From: an uncultured Alistipes sp.
Lineage (GTDB): Bacteria; Bacteroidota; Bacteroidia; Bacteroidales; Rikenellaceae
Reading direction: 5' to 3'
DNA: 63,352 nucleotides
Assembly: GCA_949288735.1 (NCBI GenBank)
Contig: CASELE010000011.1
Coordinates: 1-63,352 of the forward strand
Shown here piece by piece: positions 1 through 8,159 of the stretch (positions are counted from its first letter, which is position 1; each line of letters starts with the position of its first letter). The notes under the pieces are model-generated. The model was given only the letters and a program-made list of their open reading frames with translations. It was not told where the DNA came from and ran no database searches. Made by a program: the position numbers and the translations under genes.

Positions 1-1
1 G

Positions 2-274
2 TCCTACGGCGGAACGTCCGCGCCCTCTCTTCTGCGCGACGAGGCACCCGGCTCCGCCGATGCGGTTTCGGTCGCCGCGGCGACCGAAACGCTCCGGGCC
101 CCGCGGCCCAGAAGCACGACGGCGGTACGGGCCGTCGCCGCCCCGGTGCCCCAGGCCATCCTGCCCGGCCGCGGCATGCCGCAGCCGGTCCTGCGTCCGC
201 GACTCCGCACGGCCGAGCCGCCCGCCATGCCACCCGGTCTCTCGCCCTACGTTCTGTGCCGCATCCGTATTTAG
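2..274 (+). CDS. possible 3' end of an unidentified gene cut by the window edge
   Basis: A frame open from the first bases of the window runs to a TAG at 272-274. The 90 readable residues are rich in Ala, Pro, Arg and Ser, with GC-rich third positions like the neighbouring genes, and show no motif I recognise. It could be the C-terminal tail of a real upstream gene, or just GC-rich sequence without stops. The sequence to the left of the window is needed to decide. A 74-residue frame on the opposite strand (4-228) looks like its shadow. Confidence 0.25.
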   Translation, partial: SYGGTSAPSLLRDEAPGSADAVSVAAATETLRAPRPRSTTAVRAVAAPVPQAILPGRGMPQPVLRPRLRTAEPPAMPPGLSPYVLCRIRI

Positions 275-298
275 CCGCTTCGGAGATTCACCGCACAG

Positions 299-346
299 CT
301 TCGGCCGGGGCCGGCTCCGGCCGAAGGCCCCTGCCCGATTCGGGCA
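299..346 (+). terminator. two stacked hairpins upstream of the DedA gene
   Basis: Arms CTTCGGCCGG (299-308) and CCGGCCGAAG (317-326) form a perfect 10-bp stem. A second short hairpin follows, CTGCCCGA paired with TCGGGCAG around 331-346. There is no T-run, so a factor-independent terminator is not certain. The rest of 275-381 shows no gene. Confidence 0.3.
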
Positions 347-381
347 GACACGCATTCACCGATACATCGAAAAAATACGAC

Positions 382-1032
382 ATGGAACTCATACTCGATA
401 TTCTTCTCAACATCGACCAATACCTGATCCGCATCGTGCAGGAGTACCACATGTGGACCTACGCCATACTCTTCGCCGTCATCTTCTGCGAGACGGGCCT
501 CGTCGTCACCCCCTTCCTGCCGGGCGACTCGCTCCTCTTCGTCGCAGGCGCCGTGGCCGCCCTGCCGGGCGTGCCCGTCGACGTGAATCTGCTCGCCCTG
601 ATTCTCTTCGCCGCCGCCGTGGCGGGCGACTCGTGCAACTACTCGATCGGCCATCTCTTCGGGCAGCGGCTCTTCAGCAATCCGGACTCGCGGATATTCA
701 AGCGCAAATATCTCGACCGCACCCACGAATTCTACCGCAAATACGGCGGCAAGACCATCGTGCTGGCCCGCTTCGTCCCCATCGTGCGCACCTTCGCCCC
801 CTTTGTCGCGGGCATGGGCCGGATGCACTATACCCGCTTCATGGTCTTCAACCTGGCGGGTGCCGCCGCCTGGGTCGCCCTCTTCTGCTATGCAGGCTAC
901 CTCTTCGGCGACCTGCCCTTCGTGCAGCACAACCTCGAGCTGCTCGTCGTGGCCATCGTGGTGCTCTCGCTCCTGCCGGCCGTCATCGAGGTGCTGCGCG
1001 CCCGGATGAAGGCCCGCGCCGCGGCACGGTAG
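382..1032 (+). CDS. DedA family inner-membrane protein
   Basis: The 216-residue product matches the DedA/SNARE-associated (VTT domain) family by the early segment [16 protein letters not shown] and the later [17 protein letters not shown] block, both characteristic conserved stretches of DedA proteins. It has several hydrophobic segments, including one near the C-terminus. Family members are membrane proteins linked to lipid (undecaprenyl phosphate or phospholipid) transport and envelope homeostasis; the exact substrate here is not visible. I start at the ATG at 382 because the protein then begins [10 protein letters not shown], as family members do. An in-frame ATG at 256 would add 42 low-complexity residues. 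A hairpin follows the stop. Confidence 0.9.
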   Translation: MELILDILLNIDQYLIRIVQEYHMWTYAILFAVIFCETGLVVTPFLPGDSLLFVAGAVAALPGVPVDVNLLALILFAAAVAGDSCNYSIGHLFGQRLFSNPDSRIFKRKYLDRTHEFYRKYGGKTIVLARFVPIVRTFAPFVAGMGRMHYTRFMVFNLAGAAAWVALFCYAGYLFGDLPFVQHNLELLVVAIVVLSLLPAVIEVLRARMKARAAAR

Positions 1033-1054
1033 AAGGCGCCGACGGATGAAACGA

Positions 1055-1090
1055 CATCGGGTCGCCGGAGTTCGGCGACCCGATGCTTTT
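1055..1090 (+). terminator. terminator after the DedA gene
   Basis: CATCGGGTCGCC (1055-1066) and GGCGACCCGATG (1074-1085) form a perfect 12-bp stem with a 7-base loop, followed by CTTTT. It lies between convergent genes, so it may serve both strands. Confidence 0.75.
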
Positions 1091-1107
1091 CAGGAGAGGG
1101 AAAGGGC

Positions 1108-1614
1108 TTACTCCCCGGCACGGCACACGCGCAGTCCGGTGAGCGGCCTGTACTCGAGGTCGACATACTCGAAGGCCTGCATGGCGACAAACCGCCCGTC
1201 GGGCGAACGGTAGAGCGCCACGGCGATCTCGGGTACCTGCGCACGGGGCAGCGCATCGAGTCCCGCCAGATCGCCCGCGTCGACGCGGGCGGCCACGGTC
1301 TCGCGCACGCCCCGCCCGAAACGGAGCTCCTCGTAGCGCAGACGGCAGCGGCCGGCCGTATAGTAGGGCACACCCGTCCGGTCGAACAGACGCGCAAGCA
1401 GCAGCACGAGGCCGCAGAGGGCCAGCAGCGCACCGACGAGCAGCGCGGCCGAATGGAGGTCGGCCGTGAGGGCAGGGCGCCCCGTGAAGAGGGGCAGCAG
1501 CACGATCACTCCGCCGACCAGCAGAAGAAAGGGTGTAAGAAGAGGTTTGCGGCGGCGTACGACGACCGCACCGGGCAAGGCGTACATCGCCTCGCATATC
1601 TTGTTTTTATCCAT
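1108..1614 (-). CDS. hypothetical two-helix membrane protein
   Basis: This 168-residue protein starts at the ATG at 1614. After a basic stretch (VRRRKP, about residues 19-24) come two hydrophobic segments, roughly residues 25-44 and 52-73, joined by a short loop. That suggests a helical hairpin in the inner membrane with a soluble domain of about 90 residues at the C-terminus. I recognise no catalytic motif; the general shape resembles small bacterial proteins with a membrane hairpin and a C-terminal YcxB-like or PH-like domain, but I cannot assign it. It is convergent with the DedA gene and lies 87 bases downstream of another minus-strand unknown, with which it may be transcribed. Confidence 0.7.
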   Translation of the reverse strand: MDKNKICEAMYALPGAVVVRRRKPLLTPFLLLVGGVIVLLPLFTGRPALTADLHSAALLVGALLALCGLVLLLARLFDRTGVPYYTAGRCRLRYEELRFGRGVRETVAARVDAGDLAGLDALPRAQVPEIAVALYRSPDGRFVAMQAFEYVDLEYRPLTGLRVCRAGE

Positions 1615-1701
1615 GGTATCGTATTTATTGGTTCAGAGTCCGTCGGACATTTGTTCGCAAAGGGGAGGCGGTTCCGCCGCCTTCCGCCGGCACGCCCGCG
1701 G

Positions 1702-2082
1702 CTAAATGATGAGCCTCCGCATGCCGTAGACGTAGCGGTCGGCCGGACGCCACGGCACGGGAGGATCGGCCCTGCGGAGTGCGGCAGGGCCGGAGACGCC
1801 GCACGACCTGTCGGCGGCGGGGAGGGGCGGCAGCGGATGCGGCACGGCTCCGAAGAGAGCACGCGGCAGCACCCGGACCGCCGGAGCCGACGGCAACGAC
1901 GCATGGAGGCGCGGCGCGCAAAGGTCCGCATTGCAGCTTCGCGCACACTGCCACTGCCGCTCCGCGGCGCTCCGTTCCGTCGGGATGAGCTCGGCTTCCG
2001 CAGGCGAAGGAGTCCGGGCCGCCCCTCCGGCGAGAAGGAGCGCCCAGCCTGCGGACAAAAGCAATACGAACAGTCGGAACAT
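1702..2082 (-). CDS. hypothetical exported protein
   Basis: The 126-residue frame begins MFRLFVLLLSAGWALLLAGG, a convincing signal-peptide-like start; upstream in-frame ATGs would place this hydrophobic stretch internally, so I chose 2082. The remainder is rich in Ala, Pro and Arg, with four cysteines in the mature part, and matches no family I know. A GCAGGA sequence just before the start may be the ribosome-binding site, and a near-consensus -7 element (TATCTTCG, minus strand, 2118-2125) lies about 36 bases upstream. The low-complexity composition means this could be a spurious frame. Confidence 0.4.
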   Translation of the reverse strand: MFRLFVLLLSAGWALLLAGGAARTPSPAEAELIPTERSAAERQWQCARSCNADLCAPRLHASLPSAPAVRVLPRALFGAVPHPLPPLPAADRSCGVSGPAALRRADPPVPWRPADRYVYGMRRLII

Positions 2083-2305
2083 TCCTGCGATACCGCTCCA
2101 ATGCGGCGAAACCCGTGCGAAGATAGCTATTTTTCGTCGCGCCCCGCACGGCATCCGCACGCCGCGCGAAAAAAAATGCGATATCCGCAATGCGGAACGG
2201 ACAGGCCCCGTCGCGGACCGCCGCTCCCTGTTACAATCCCGTTACAGCAAGGTTATAAATGATTTAAGATTGTACAGCGGCCGAAAAACAAAACCCCGCC
2301 CGCTA

Positions 2306-2313
2306 TATCTTTG
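2306..2313 (+). promoter_or_regulatory. -7 element ahead of pstS
   Basis: TATCTTTG fits the Bacteroidota TAnnTTTG consensus and lies 43 bases before the pstS ATG. No good -33 TTG sits at the expected distance, which would suit an activator-dependent phosphate promoter, but no Pho-type box is recognisable. Confidence 0.6.
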
Positions 2314-2356
2314 CCGCCGGAATGAGAATCTCCTCCCTCCCTAAACAGAGACATTC

Positions 2357-3220
2357 ATGAACCGGAAACTCCTGCTCGTCCTTCTCGCGACAGCCTGCTC
2401 GGCCATCCTGCCGGCCGAAGCACAGCGCATCAAGGGGAGCGACACGCTGCTGCCGCTCACGCAGCAGCTGGCCGAGTGCTATCTCGAAGAGCACCCCGAG
2501 GCGGAGATCGTGGTCACGGGCGGCGGCTCGGGCGTGGGCATCGCGGCTCTGCCCGAACATACGACCGAAATCGCGATGGCCTCGCGCCGCATCAAGTTCG
2601 GCGAGAAGATGAAGTTCGCGCAGCTCGGCCTCGACGTGCGCGAAGTGGTCGTCGCCGACGACGCACTGGCCATCGTGATCCACCCCTCCAACCCGGTCGA
2701 CCGCCTCACGCGCGAGGAGCTCGAGGCCATCTTCCGCGGCAAGATCACCAACTGGAAGGAAGTGGGCGGCGACGACTGCCGCATCGTGGTCTACACGCGC
2801 GAAACCTCGTCGGGAACCTACGAATTCTTCAAGGAGAGCGTACTCGAGAACCGCAACTACATGGCCGGGACCCTCTCGATGCCGGCCACGGGGGCCATCA
2901 TCCAGTCGGTACGTCAGACGCGCGGCGCCATCGGCTACATCGGACTGGCCTATCTCAACCCCTACGTCAAGGCACTGGCCGTCTCCTACGACGGCGGAGC
3001 GCACTACGCCCTCCCTTCGGTGGAGAATGCGGCCGACGGTTCCTACCCCGTCGTGCGGCCGCTCTATTACTACTACAATGCCGGGGACGAGGCGCAGGTC
3101 GCCCCTTTCGTGAAGTACGCCCTCTCGGAGGAGGGGCAGCGCATCGTCCGCGAGCAGGGCTTCGTGCCGGTGACATCGGGACCCGCTGCGGAGCACAACC
3201 CCGCCGCATCGAACGAGTGA
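2357..3220 (+). CDS. pstS: phosphate ABC transporter substrate-binding protein PstS
   Basis: PstS binds inorganic phosphate outside the inner membrane and delivers it to PstCA. The 287-residue protein has a signal peptide of about 22 residues (cleavage near AEAQ), then KGSDTLLPL, the TGGGSGVGI loop, FRGKITNWKEVGG and RETSSGTYEFF, all typical of the PstS phosphate-binding fold. A double-Gly block (TGAIIQSV, then GAIGYIGLAYL) follows. Length is normal for the short Bacteroidota version. It is first in an operon with pstC, pstA, pstB and phoU, one base before pstC. The family is usually induced by phosphate limitation. Confidence 0.96.
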   Translation: MNRKLLLVLLATACSAILPAEAQRIKGSDTLLPLTQQLAECYLEEHPEAEIVVTGGGSGVGIAALPEHTTEIAMASRRIKFGEKMKFAQLGLDVREVVVADDALAIVIHPSNPVDRLTREELEAIFRGKITNWKEVGGDDCRIVVYTRETSSGTYEFFKESVLENRNYMAGTLSMPATGAIIQSVRQTRGAIGYIGLAYLNPYVKALAVSYDGGAHYALPSVENAADGSYPVVRPLYYYYNAGDEAQVAPFVKYALSEEGQRIVREQGFVPVTSGPAAEHNPAASNE

Positions 3221-3221
3221 C

Positions 3222-4418
3222 ATGAAACGCATCCTGGAAAAATTCGCCCGCGTGCTCTTCACCGGCAGCGGCTTCGTGACGAGCATCGTCATCCTGCTCA
3301 TCATCGGCTTCCTCTTCACCGAAGGCGCGGGGCTCTTCCGCCAGCCGACCGTCGAGGAGGGGTACGTGCTGGCCGTCCACCGGTCGAACCCGATCGAAGA
3401 GCTCACGGCCGAGGAGCTCAAGGGACTCTTCGACAATGACATCGTCAACTGGAACGAACTGGGCGGCGCCGACGTCGCCGTCGAGACCTTCCGTCTGGAG
3501 GAGGCCGAACGCTACTTCACCGAAGCGGAGCTCGGAGCGCACTACGAAAACGCTGGCACGGCCATCGCCGGCCTCGTCGCCTCGCGGCCGGGCATGATCG
3601 CCTTCGTCCCCGAAACACTCGTCGCCGACAACGATTCGGTGCGTCTCGTCGGAGCGCGCACCATCACCCCCGGCGAGGTGTTCGCCGGCAGCGAGTGGTT
3701 CCCCACGGCTACCCCCGCACCCCTCTTCGGCATGTGGCCCCTGTTGGCCGGCACGCTGTGGGTCAGCCTCTTCGCCATTCTCTTCGCGCTGCCCTTCGGA
3801 CTGAGCGTCTCCATCTACATGTCCGAGGTGGCCTCCGAGCGCGTCCGCGGCATACTGAAACCGATCATCGAGCTGCTCAACGGCATTCCTTCGGTCGTCT
3901 ACGGCTTCTTCGGTCTGATTGTCATCGTGCCGCTGCTTCAGCGGGGCTTCGGACTGCCCGTGGGAGAGAGCGGTCTGGCGGGCAGCATCGTACTGGCCAT
4001 CATGGCGCTGCCGACCATCATCACGGTGGCCGAAGACGCCATGCGCAGCTGTCCCCGGGCACTGCGCGAGGCGAGTCTCGCACTGGGCGCCACCCGCTGG
4101 CAGACCATCTACCGCGTGGTGATCCCCGCTTCGGCCTCGGGCATCACCTCGGGCGTGGTGTTGGGTATCGGCCGCGCCGTGGGCGAGACGATGGCCGTGC
4201 TGATGGTGACGGGCAACGCCGCCATCATCCCCCACTCGATTCTGGAGCCCCTGCGCACCATCCCCGCCACGATCGCCGCCGAACTGGGCGAGGCTCCGGC
4301 CGGCGGGGCCCACTACCAGGCCCTCTTCCTGCTGGGCGTGATGCTCTTCTTCATCACGCTGGCCATCAACCTCTGCGTGGAGTACATCTCCGCCATGAAC
4401 CGGACGAAAAACAGCTAA
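3222..4418 (+). CDS. pstC: phosphate ABC transporter permease PstC with extended periplasmic domain
   Basis: PstC is one of two permease subunits of the PstSCAB phosphate importer. The C-terminal 230 residues are a standard binding-protein-dependent permease, with the EAA-type loop at EASLALGATRWQTIYRVV. Between the first helix (about residues 15-34) and the transport helices (from about 165) lies an unusual extracytoplasmic stretch. Its start (AVHRSNPIEELTAEELKGLF followed by NWNELGG) closely parallels HPSNPVDRLTREELEAIF and NWKEVGG in PstS of the same operon. At 398 residues it is longer than the roughly 310-320 of enterobacterial PstC. The gene starts one base after pstS and ends three before pstA. 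Confidence 0.95.
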   Translation: MKRILEKFARVLFTGSGFVTSIVILLIIGFLFTEGAGLFRQPTVEEGYVLAVHRSNPIEELTAEELKGLFDNDIVNWNELGGADVAVETFRLEEAERYFTEAELGAHYENAGTAIAGLVASRPGMIAFVPETLVADNDSVRLVGARTITPGEVFAGSEWFPTATPAPLFGMWPLLAGTLWVSLFAILFALPFGLSVSIYMSEVASERVRGILKPIIELLNGIPSVVYGFFGLIVIVPLLQRGFGLPVGESGLAGSIVLAIMALPTIITVAEDAMRSCPRALREASLALGATRWQTIYRVVIPASASGITSGVVLGIGRAVGETMAVLMVTGNAAIIPHSILEPLRTIPATIAAELGEAPAGGAHYQALFLLGVMLFFITLAINLCVEYISAMNRTKNS

Positions 4419-4421
4419 GCG

Positions 4422-5309
4422 ATGAACACCTCCGTATACCCCCGCAACTACGACGCGCGCAAACGGCGCTCGCAGCGGGCCGCCTTCCTGCTCTTCAGGC
4501 TCTTCAGCCTGCTGATCGTGGTGATTCTCTTCGCCATCCTGGGCTTCATCGTCTACAAGGGGGCGGGAGTGCTCGACTGGAAGTTCCTGACCGAAGCGCC
4601 GGCCGACGGCATGACCTCGGGAGGCATCTTCCCGGCAATCGTCGGCACGCTCTGCCTCATGCTGGGCAGCGCCGTCGTCGCCTTTCCGGTGGGCATCATG
4701 AGCGGCATCTACATGAGCGAATACGCCTCGAAAGGGTGGCTCGTGCGTTTCATCCGTCTGATGACCAACAACCTGAGCGGCGTTCCCTCGATCGTCTTCG
4801 GGCTCTTCGGCATGGCGCTCTTCGTCAAGTACCTCGGCTTCGGCGACAGCATCCTTGCCGGTTCGCTCACGCTGGGACTGCTCTCGCTGCCGCTGGTCAT
4901 CCGCACCACCGAGGAGGCGCTCAGGGATCTCCCGGCCGGCATGCGCGAAGGGAGCCTCGCACTGGGTGCCACGAAGCTCCAGACCATCTGGAAGGTGGTG
5001 CTCCCGATGGGCATGCCGCGCATCATCACGGGGCTGATTCTCTCGCTGGGCCGCGTCTCGGGCGAGACGGCCCCCATACTCTTCACCTGCGCGGCCTACT
5101 TCTTCCCGCAGCTCCCCGCGTCGATTTTCGACCAGTGCATGGCGCTGCCCTACCACCTCTACGTAATCTCGACCAGCGGTACCGACATCGAGGCCCAGCA
5201 GCCCATCGCCTACGGCACGGCACTGGTGCTCGTGCTCATCATCCTCGTGGTGAACCTGCTGGCCGGCGTACTGCGCAGATATTTCGAAAACAGACTGAAA
5301 ACCAAATAG
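4422..5309 (+). CDS. pstA: phosphate ABC transporter permease PstA
   Basis: PstA is the second membrane subunit of the phosphate importer and pairs with PstC. The 295-residue protein has a first helix at about residues 23-45, then a permease domain with the EAA-type loop EGSLALGATKLQTIWKVVLP that contacts the ATPase PstB. The stretch FGLFGMALFVKYLGFG and the last hydrophobic segment (LVLVLIILVVNLLAGVL) are typical. Unlike PstC here, it has no large insert. Its position between pstC and pstB, with gaps of 3 and 6 bases, supports translation as one unit. Confidence 0.96.
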   Translation: MNTSVYPRNYDARKRRSQRAAFLLFRLFSLLIVVILFAILGFIVYKGAGVLDWKFLTEAPADGMTSGGIFPAIVGTLCLMLGSAVVAFPVGIMSGIYMSEYASKGWLVRFIRLMTNNLSGVPSIVFGLFGMALFVKYLGFGDSILAGSLTLGLLSLPLVIRTTEEALRDLPAGMREGSLALGATKLQTIWKVVLPMGMPRIITGLILSLGRVSGETAPILFTCAAYFFPQLPASIFDQCMALPYHLYVISTSGTDIEAQQPIAYGTALVLVLIILVVNLLAGVLRRYFENRLKTK

Positions 5310-5315
5310 ACCCCT

Positions 5316-6068
5316 ATGGAAAAACTCGAAGCCAGAACGGTCGACTTCTACTACGGGGAGTTTCACGCGCTGAAGGGCATATCGATGGAGATACCGCGCA
5401 ACAGCGTGGTCGCCTTCATCGGCCCCTCGGGCTGCGGAAAATCGACCTTCCTGCGCCTGTTCAACCGGATGAACGACCTCATACCGGGCACACGGCTGAC
5501 GGGACAGATCCTGCTCGACGGCAAGGACATCTACGCTCCGGGCGTGGAGGTCGACTCGCTGCGCAAGGAGGTGGGCATGGTCTTCCAGCGCCCGAACCCC
5601 TTCCCGAAGAGCATCTTCGACAACGTGGCCTACGGATTGCGCGTCAACGGCGTGCGCGACCGCGAATTCATCGCGCACCGCGTGGAGGAAGCGCTCAAGG
5701 GCTCGGCCCTCTGGGACGAGGTGAAGGACAAGCTCAAGGCCTCGGCCTACGCCCTCTCGGGCGGCCAGCAGCAGCGCCTCTGCATCGCCCGCGCAATGGC
5801 CGTATCGCCCTCGGTACTGCTGATGGACGAGCCCGCCTCGGCGCTCGACCCCATCTCGACGGCAAAGGTCGAGGAGCTCATCCGCGAGCTGCGCAAGGAG
5901 GTGACGATCGTCATCGTCACGCACAACATGCAGCAGGCGGCCCGCGTAAGCGACCGCACGGCCTTCTTCTACATGGGCGAGATGGTCGAATACGACGAGA
6001 CGAAGATCATCTTCACCAATCCCGGCAAGGAGGCGACACAGAACTACATCACCGGACGCTTCGGTTAG
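5316..6068 (+). CDS. pstB: phosphate ABC transporter ATP-binding protein PstB
   Basis: PstB hydrolyses ATP to drive phosphate import through PstCA. The 250-residue protein has all ABC ATPase motifs: Walker [10 protein letters not shown] (about residues 36-44), Q-loop [11 protein letters not shown], signature LSGGQQQR, Walker [13 protein letters not shown], and the switch His in [15 protein letters not shown]. The [12 protein letters not shown] stretch and the MGEMVEY end are specific to PstB. The length is normal. It lies 6 bases after pstA and 46 bases before phoU. Confidence 0.97.
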   Translation: MEKLEARTVDFYYGEFHALKGISMEIPRNSVVAFIGPSGCGKSTFLRLFNRMNDLIPGTRLTGQILLDGKDIYAPGVEVDSLRKEVGMVFQRPNPFPKSIFDNVAYGLRVNGVRDREFIAHRVEEALKGSALWDEVKDKLKASAYALSGGQQQRLCIARAMAVSPSVLLMDEPASALDPISTAKVEELIRELRKEVTIVIVTHNMQQAARVSDRTAFFYMGEMVEYDETKIIFTNPGKEATQNYITGRFG

Positions 6069-6114
6069 CGGAATTCCGCGACGCAGCGAACCTCGGAAAA
6101 CAAGATTCGATATC

Positions 6115-6819
6115 ATGGTAAAATTCATCGATTCGGAGCTGATGCAGCTCCGCGACGAGGTGGACCGGATGTGGTCGCTGGTCCACAAGCAGATGGAACA
6201 GGCCCGGCAGGCGGTCCTGACGCTCGACCGCACGCTGGCCCAACAGATCGTCGTACGCGAACGGCGCGTAGACGCCTTCGAGCTGAAAATAGACAGCGAC
6301 GTGGAGGACTTCATCGCTCTCTACAACCCGGTGGCCGTCGACCTGCGGTTCGTGCTGGCCATGCTCAAGATCAACGGCGACCTGGAGCGTATCGGCGACT
6401 ATGCCGACGGAATCGCCCGCTTCGTGGGCGACGTCGAAGGCGACTCGCTCGACACGCAGCTGCTCGACGCGCTCCGTCTCGGGGAGATGTTCGACACGGT
6501 ACTCGGCATGCTCTCGGGTCTGCAGCAGGCGCTTATCGAGGAGGACAGCCTCAAGGCGACGACCGCAATCGAGAGCGACGACCGGCTGGACCGCATCAGC
6601 GCCGCCTCGAAGGGCATCCTCACCGACTATGCACGCAACCACCCGGAGGCCATTCCGCTCTGTCTCGCTTTCGGCGGCGTCTTCCGCAAGCTGGAGCGTA
6701 CGGGCGACCACCTGACCAACATCGCCGAAGAGATCGTCTTCTACATCGACGCCAAGGTGCTCAAACACGCCGAGAAGCTCGGCGTCCCCGCCGGGAAGAG
6801 CTCCGCAGGCGAACAATAA
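6115..6819 (+). CDS. phoU: phosphate signalling protein PhoU
   Basis: PhoU links the Pst transporter to the phosphate-sensing histidine kinase and restrains phosphate uptake. The 234-residue protein has the two repeated three-helix PhoU domains: one around residues 15-105 with the metal-binding-type block NGDLERIGDYADGIA, and a second around 120-220 with the matching KLERTGDHLTNIAEE. It is the last gene of the pst operon and is followed by a strong terminator. No phoB or phoR gene is in the window. Confidence 0.95.
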   Translation: MVKFIDSELMQLRDEVDRMWSLVHKQMEQARQAVLTLDRTLAQQIVVRERRVDAFELKIDSDVEDFIALYNPVAVDLRFVLAMLKINGDLERIGDYADGIARFVGDVEGDSLDTQLLDALRLGEMFDTVLGMLSGLQQALIEEDSLKATTAIESDDRLDRISAASKGILTDYARNHPEAIPLCLAFGGVFRKLERTGDHLTNIAEEIVFYIDAKVLKHAEKLGVPAGKSSAGEQ

Positions 6820-6903
6820 AACCCTTTCGGCCGGCAGACCGGCCGCGCCGCCGCCTCGGTCCGGAGCGCCGGCGGCCTGCGGTCTCCAGCCGAATCCACC
6901 GGT

Positions 6904-6951
6904 CCGCCCCTCCGTCCTCCCCTGCCCGGGAGCGGAGGGGCGGCTCTTTTT
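6904..6951 (+). terminator. terminator of the pst-phoU operon
   Basis: CCGCCCCTCCG (6904-6914) pairs perfectly with CGGAGGGGCGG (6933-6943) and is followed by CTCTTTTT. This is the main feature of the 310-base gap between phoU and the next operon; the rest holds an AT-rich promoter region from about 7010. Confidence 0.85.
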
Positions 6952-7050
6952 GCTCCGACACGTCCCGCCGAAGATCCGCAGACAGAGCGGCACATCACTG
7001 CTCATCAGACAAATAACAACCAGAACGAAGAATAATCAAGAAAAAATAAT

Positions 7051-7069
7051 TACTATGTATTGCATAGTA
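7051..7069. promoter_or_regulatory. palindromic operator, probable PadR site
   Basis: TACTATG (7051-7057), a 5-base spacer, then CATAGTA (7063-7069): a perfect inverted repeat in an AT-rich island. The -33 TTG of the promoter (7060-7062) lies inside its spacer, so a bound repressor would block RNA polymerase. PadR-family proteins bind short palindromes of this sort, and a PadR gene is the second gene of the operon, so autorepression is likely. The link to PadR is an inference. Confidence 0.65.
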
Positions 7070-7090
7070 GTAAAATTCATTTTATATTTG
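7060..7090 (+). promoter_or_regulatory. promoter of the PspC-PadR operon
   Basis: TTG (7060-7062), 20 bases, then TATATTTG (7083-7090). Both elements match the Bacteroidota primary sigma consensus. The start codon of the first gene is 40 bases beyond the -7 element. Confidence 0.75.
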
Positions 7091-7129
7091 CGATAGCGGA
7101 GAACCGGACAACCCCTCCGCTCGACCGTC

Positions 7130-7603
7130 ATGAAAGAGACCCTTCACGCCAGCGTCGGCTCGCAGGCCTTCATCTTCGACGAGGACGCCTACGGCACCCT
7201 GCGAAGCTATCTTGACGAGATCCGCGCCCGCCTTCCGGAGGGGGACGCCGAGACCATGCAGGACATCGAGGAGCGGATGGCCGAGCTCCTGCGCGAACGC
7301 ATCGGCGGCGACGGCATGCGCGTCGTGACGCTCGCCCTCGTGCACGAGGCGATGCTCCGCATGGGTCCGCCCTCCGAATTCGGCGAACGTCGGAGCGACG
7401 ACGACCCGCACTCCGCCCCCTCCGGGCGCAGGTTCCGCCGCTCGCGCACCGACTGCGCCATCGCGGGCATCTGCGGCGGCGCGGCCGAATTCTTCGGCAT
7501 CAGCTCCACGTTCATCCGCATCGTGGCGCTTCTCCTGCTGCTGTCGGGCGGCCTCACGTTCTGGATATACATCATCCTTTGGATCGCCGTACCGAAGGAG
7601 TAA
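7130..7603 (+). CDS. PspC domain membrane protein, small paralogue
   Basis: The 157-residue protein has a soluble N-terminal region of about 100 residues (charged, with DIEERMAELL) followed by a PspC domain (about residues 105-155). The domain is recognised by the pattern DCAIAGICGGAAEFFGISSTFIRI, broken here by the hydrophobic helix LLLLLSGGLTFWIYIILWIAVP. PspC domains occur in envelope-stress and phage-shock proteins; the specific role here is unknown. The N-terminus (MKETLHASV) resembles that of the larger PspC protein two genes downstream (MKEVVHCSI), so the two look like paralogues flanking the PadR gene. Expression is probably controlled by the palindrome in the promoter. Confidence 0.85.
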   Translation: MKETLHASVGSQAFIFDEDAYGTLRSYLDEIRARLPEGDAETMQDIEERMAELLRERIGGDGMRVVTLALVHEAMLRMGPPSEFGERRSDDDPHSAPSGRRFRRSRTDCAIAGICGGAAEFFGISSTFIRIVALLLLLSGGLTFWIYIILWIAVPKE

Positions 7604-7620
7604 CCAACCGCCATACGACC

Positions 7621-7965
7621 ATGACCGAAGAGAACATCCGGGCACAGATGCGCAAGGGTATCCTCGAGTACTGCATCCTCGCCATCATCTCGCGCGAAGA
7701 CTCCTACGCCCCGAAGATCATCGCAGAGCTCAAGCAGGCGCAGATGATCGTCGTCGAGGGGACGCTCTACCCCATCCTCACCCGCCAGAAGAATGCAGGC
7801 CTGCTCACCTACCGCTGGGAGGAGTCGCCGCAGGGTCCGCCGCGCAAGTACTACTCGCTCACGGAGAAGGGGCGCGAATACCTCGCCTCGCTCGACACGG
7901 CGTGGGAGGAGCTGGTACGGCAGATACGGCTCATCCGTTTCGGACCGGGACCCGCCGACGCATAA
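7621..7965 (+). CDS. PadR family transcriptional regulator
   Basis: The 114-residue protein has the PadR winged-helix pattern: QMRKGILEYCILAIIS at the N-terminus, YAPKIIAELK, then the wing GTLYPILTRQKNAGLLTYRW and PPRKYYSLTEKGREYL. It lacks the longer C-terminal helix bundle, placing it with small PadR-s2-like members. These repress their own operon by binding short inverted repeats. I start at ATG 7621, 17 bases after the preceding stop; an upstream in-frame ATG at 7579 overlaps the PspC gene and adds residues foreign to the family. The pairing of PadR with PspC genes is a recurrent arrangement in bacteria. Confidence 0.92.
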   Translation: MTEENIRAQMRKGILEYCILAIISREDSYAPKIIAELKQAQMIVVEGTLYPILTRQKNAGLLTYRWEESPQGPPRKYYSLTEKGREYLASLDTAWEELVRQIRLIRFGPGPADA

Positions 7966-8159
7966 TCGCCGCGAAGAGCCCGCACCGCCGGCAAAGGCCC
8001 GGGCCATGAAACGCCGGCCGCCCTCCACCGCCGCACCGCCCGGCCGCATGCCGCGCGCGGCACCGCACCGGAATCGCGGCCGGGCCGACTCGAAAGAGCC
8101 GGCCGGCGGCATCATCCGCCACCGTCGAAAATATTTACGGACAAAAAAGACACACCGTC

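Noticed and set aside
1453..2344. Overlapping plus-strand frames opposite the two unknown minus-strand genes
   Set aside because: Arg-rich, no hydrophobic or motif content, and no promoter or ribosome-binding site.
2967..6314. Long minus-strand frame (1115 codons) across the pst operon
   Set aside because: Antisense shadow of pstS to phoU with Glu/Asp/His-rich filler and no domain.
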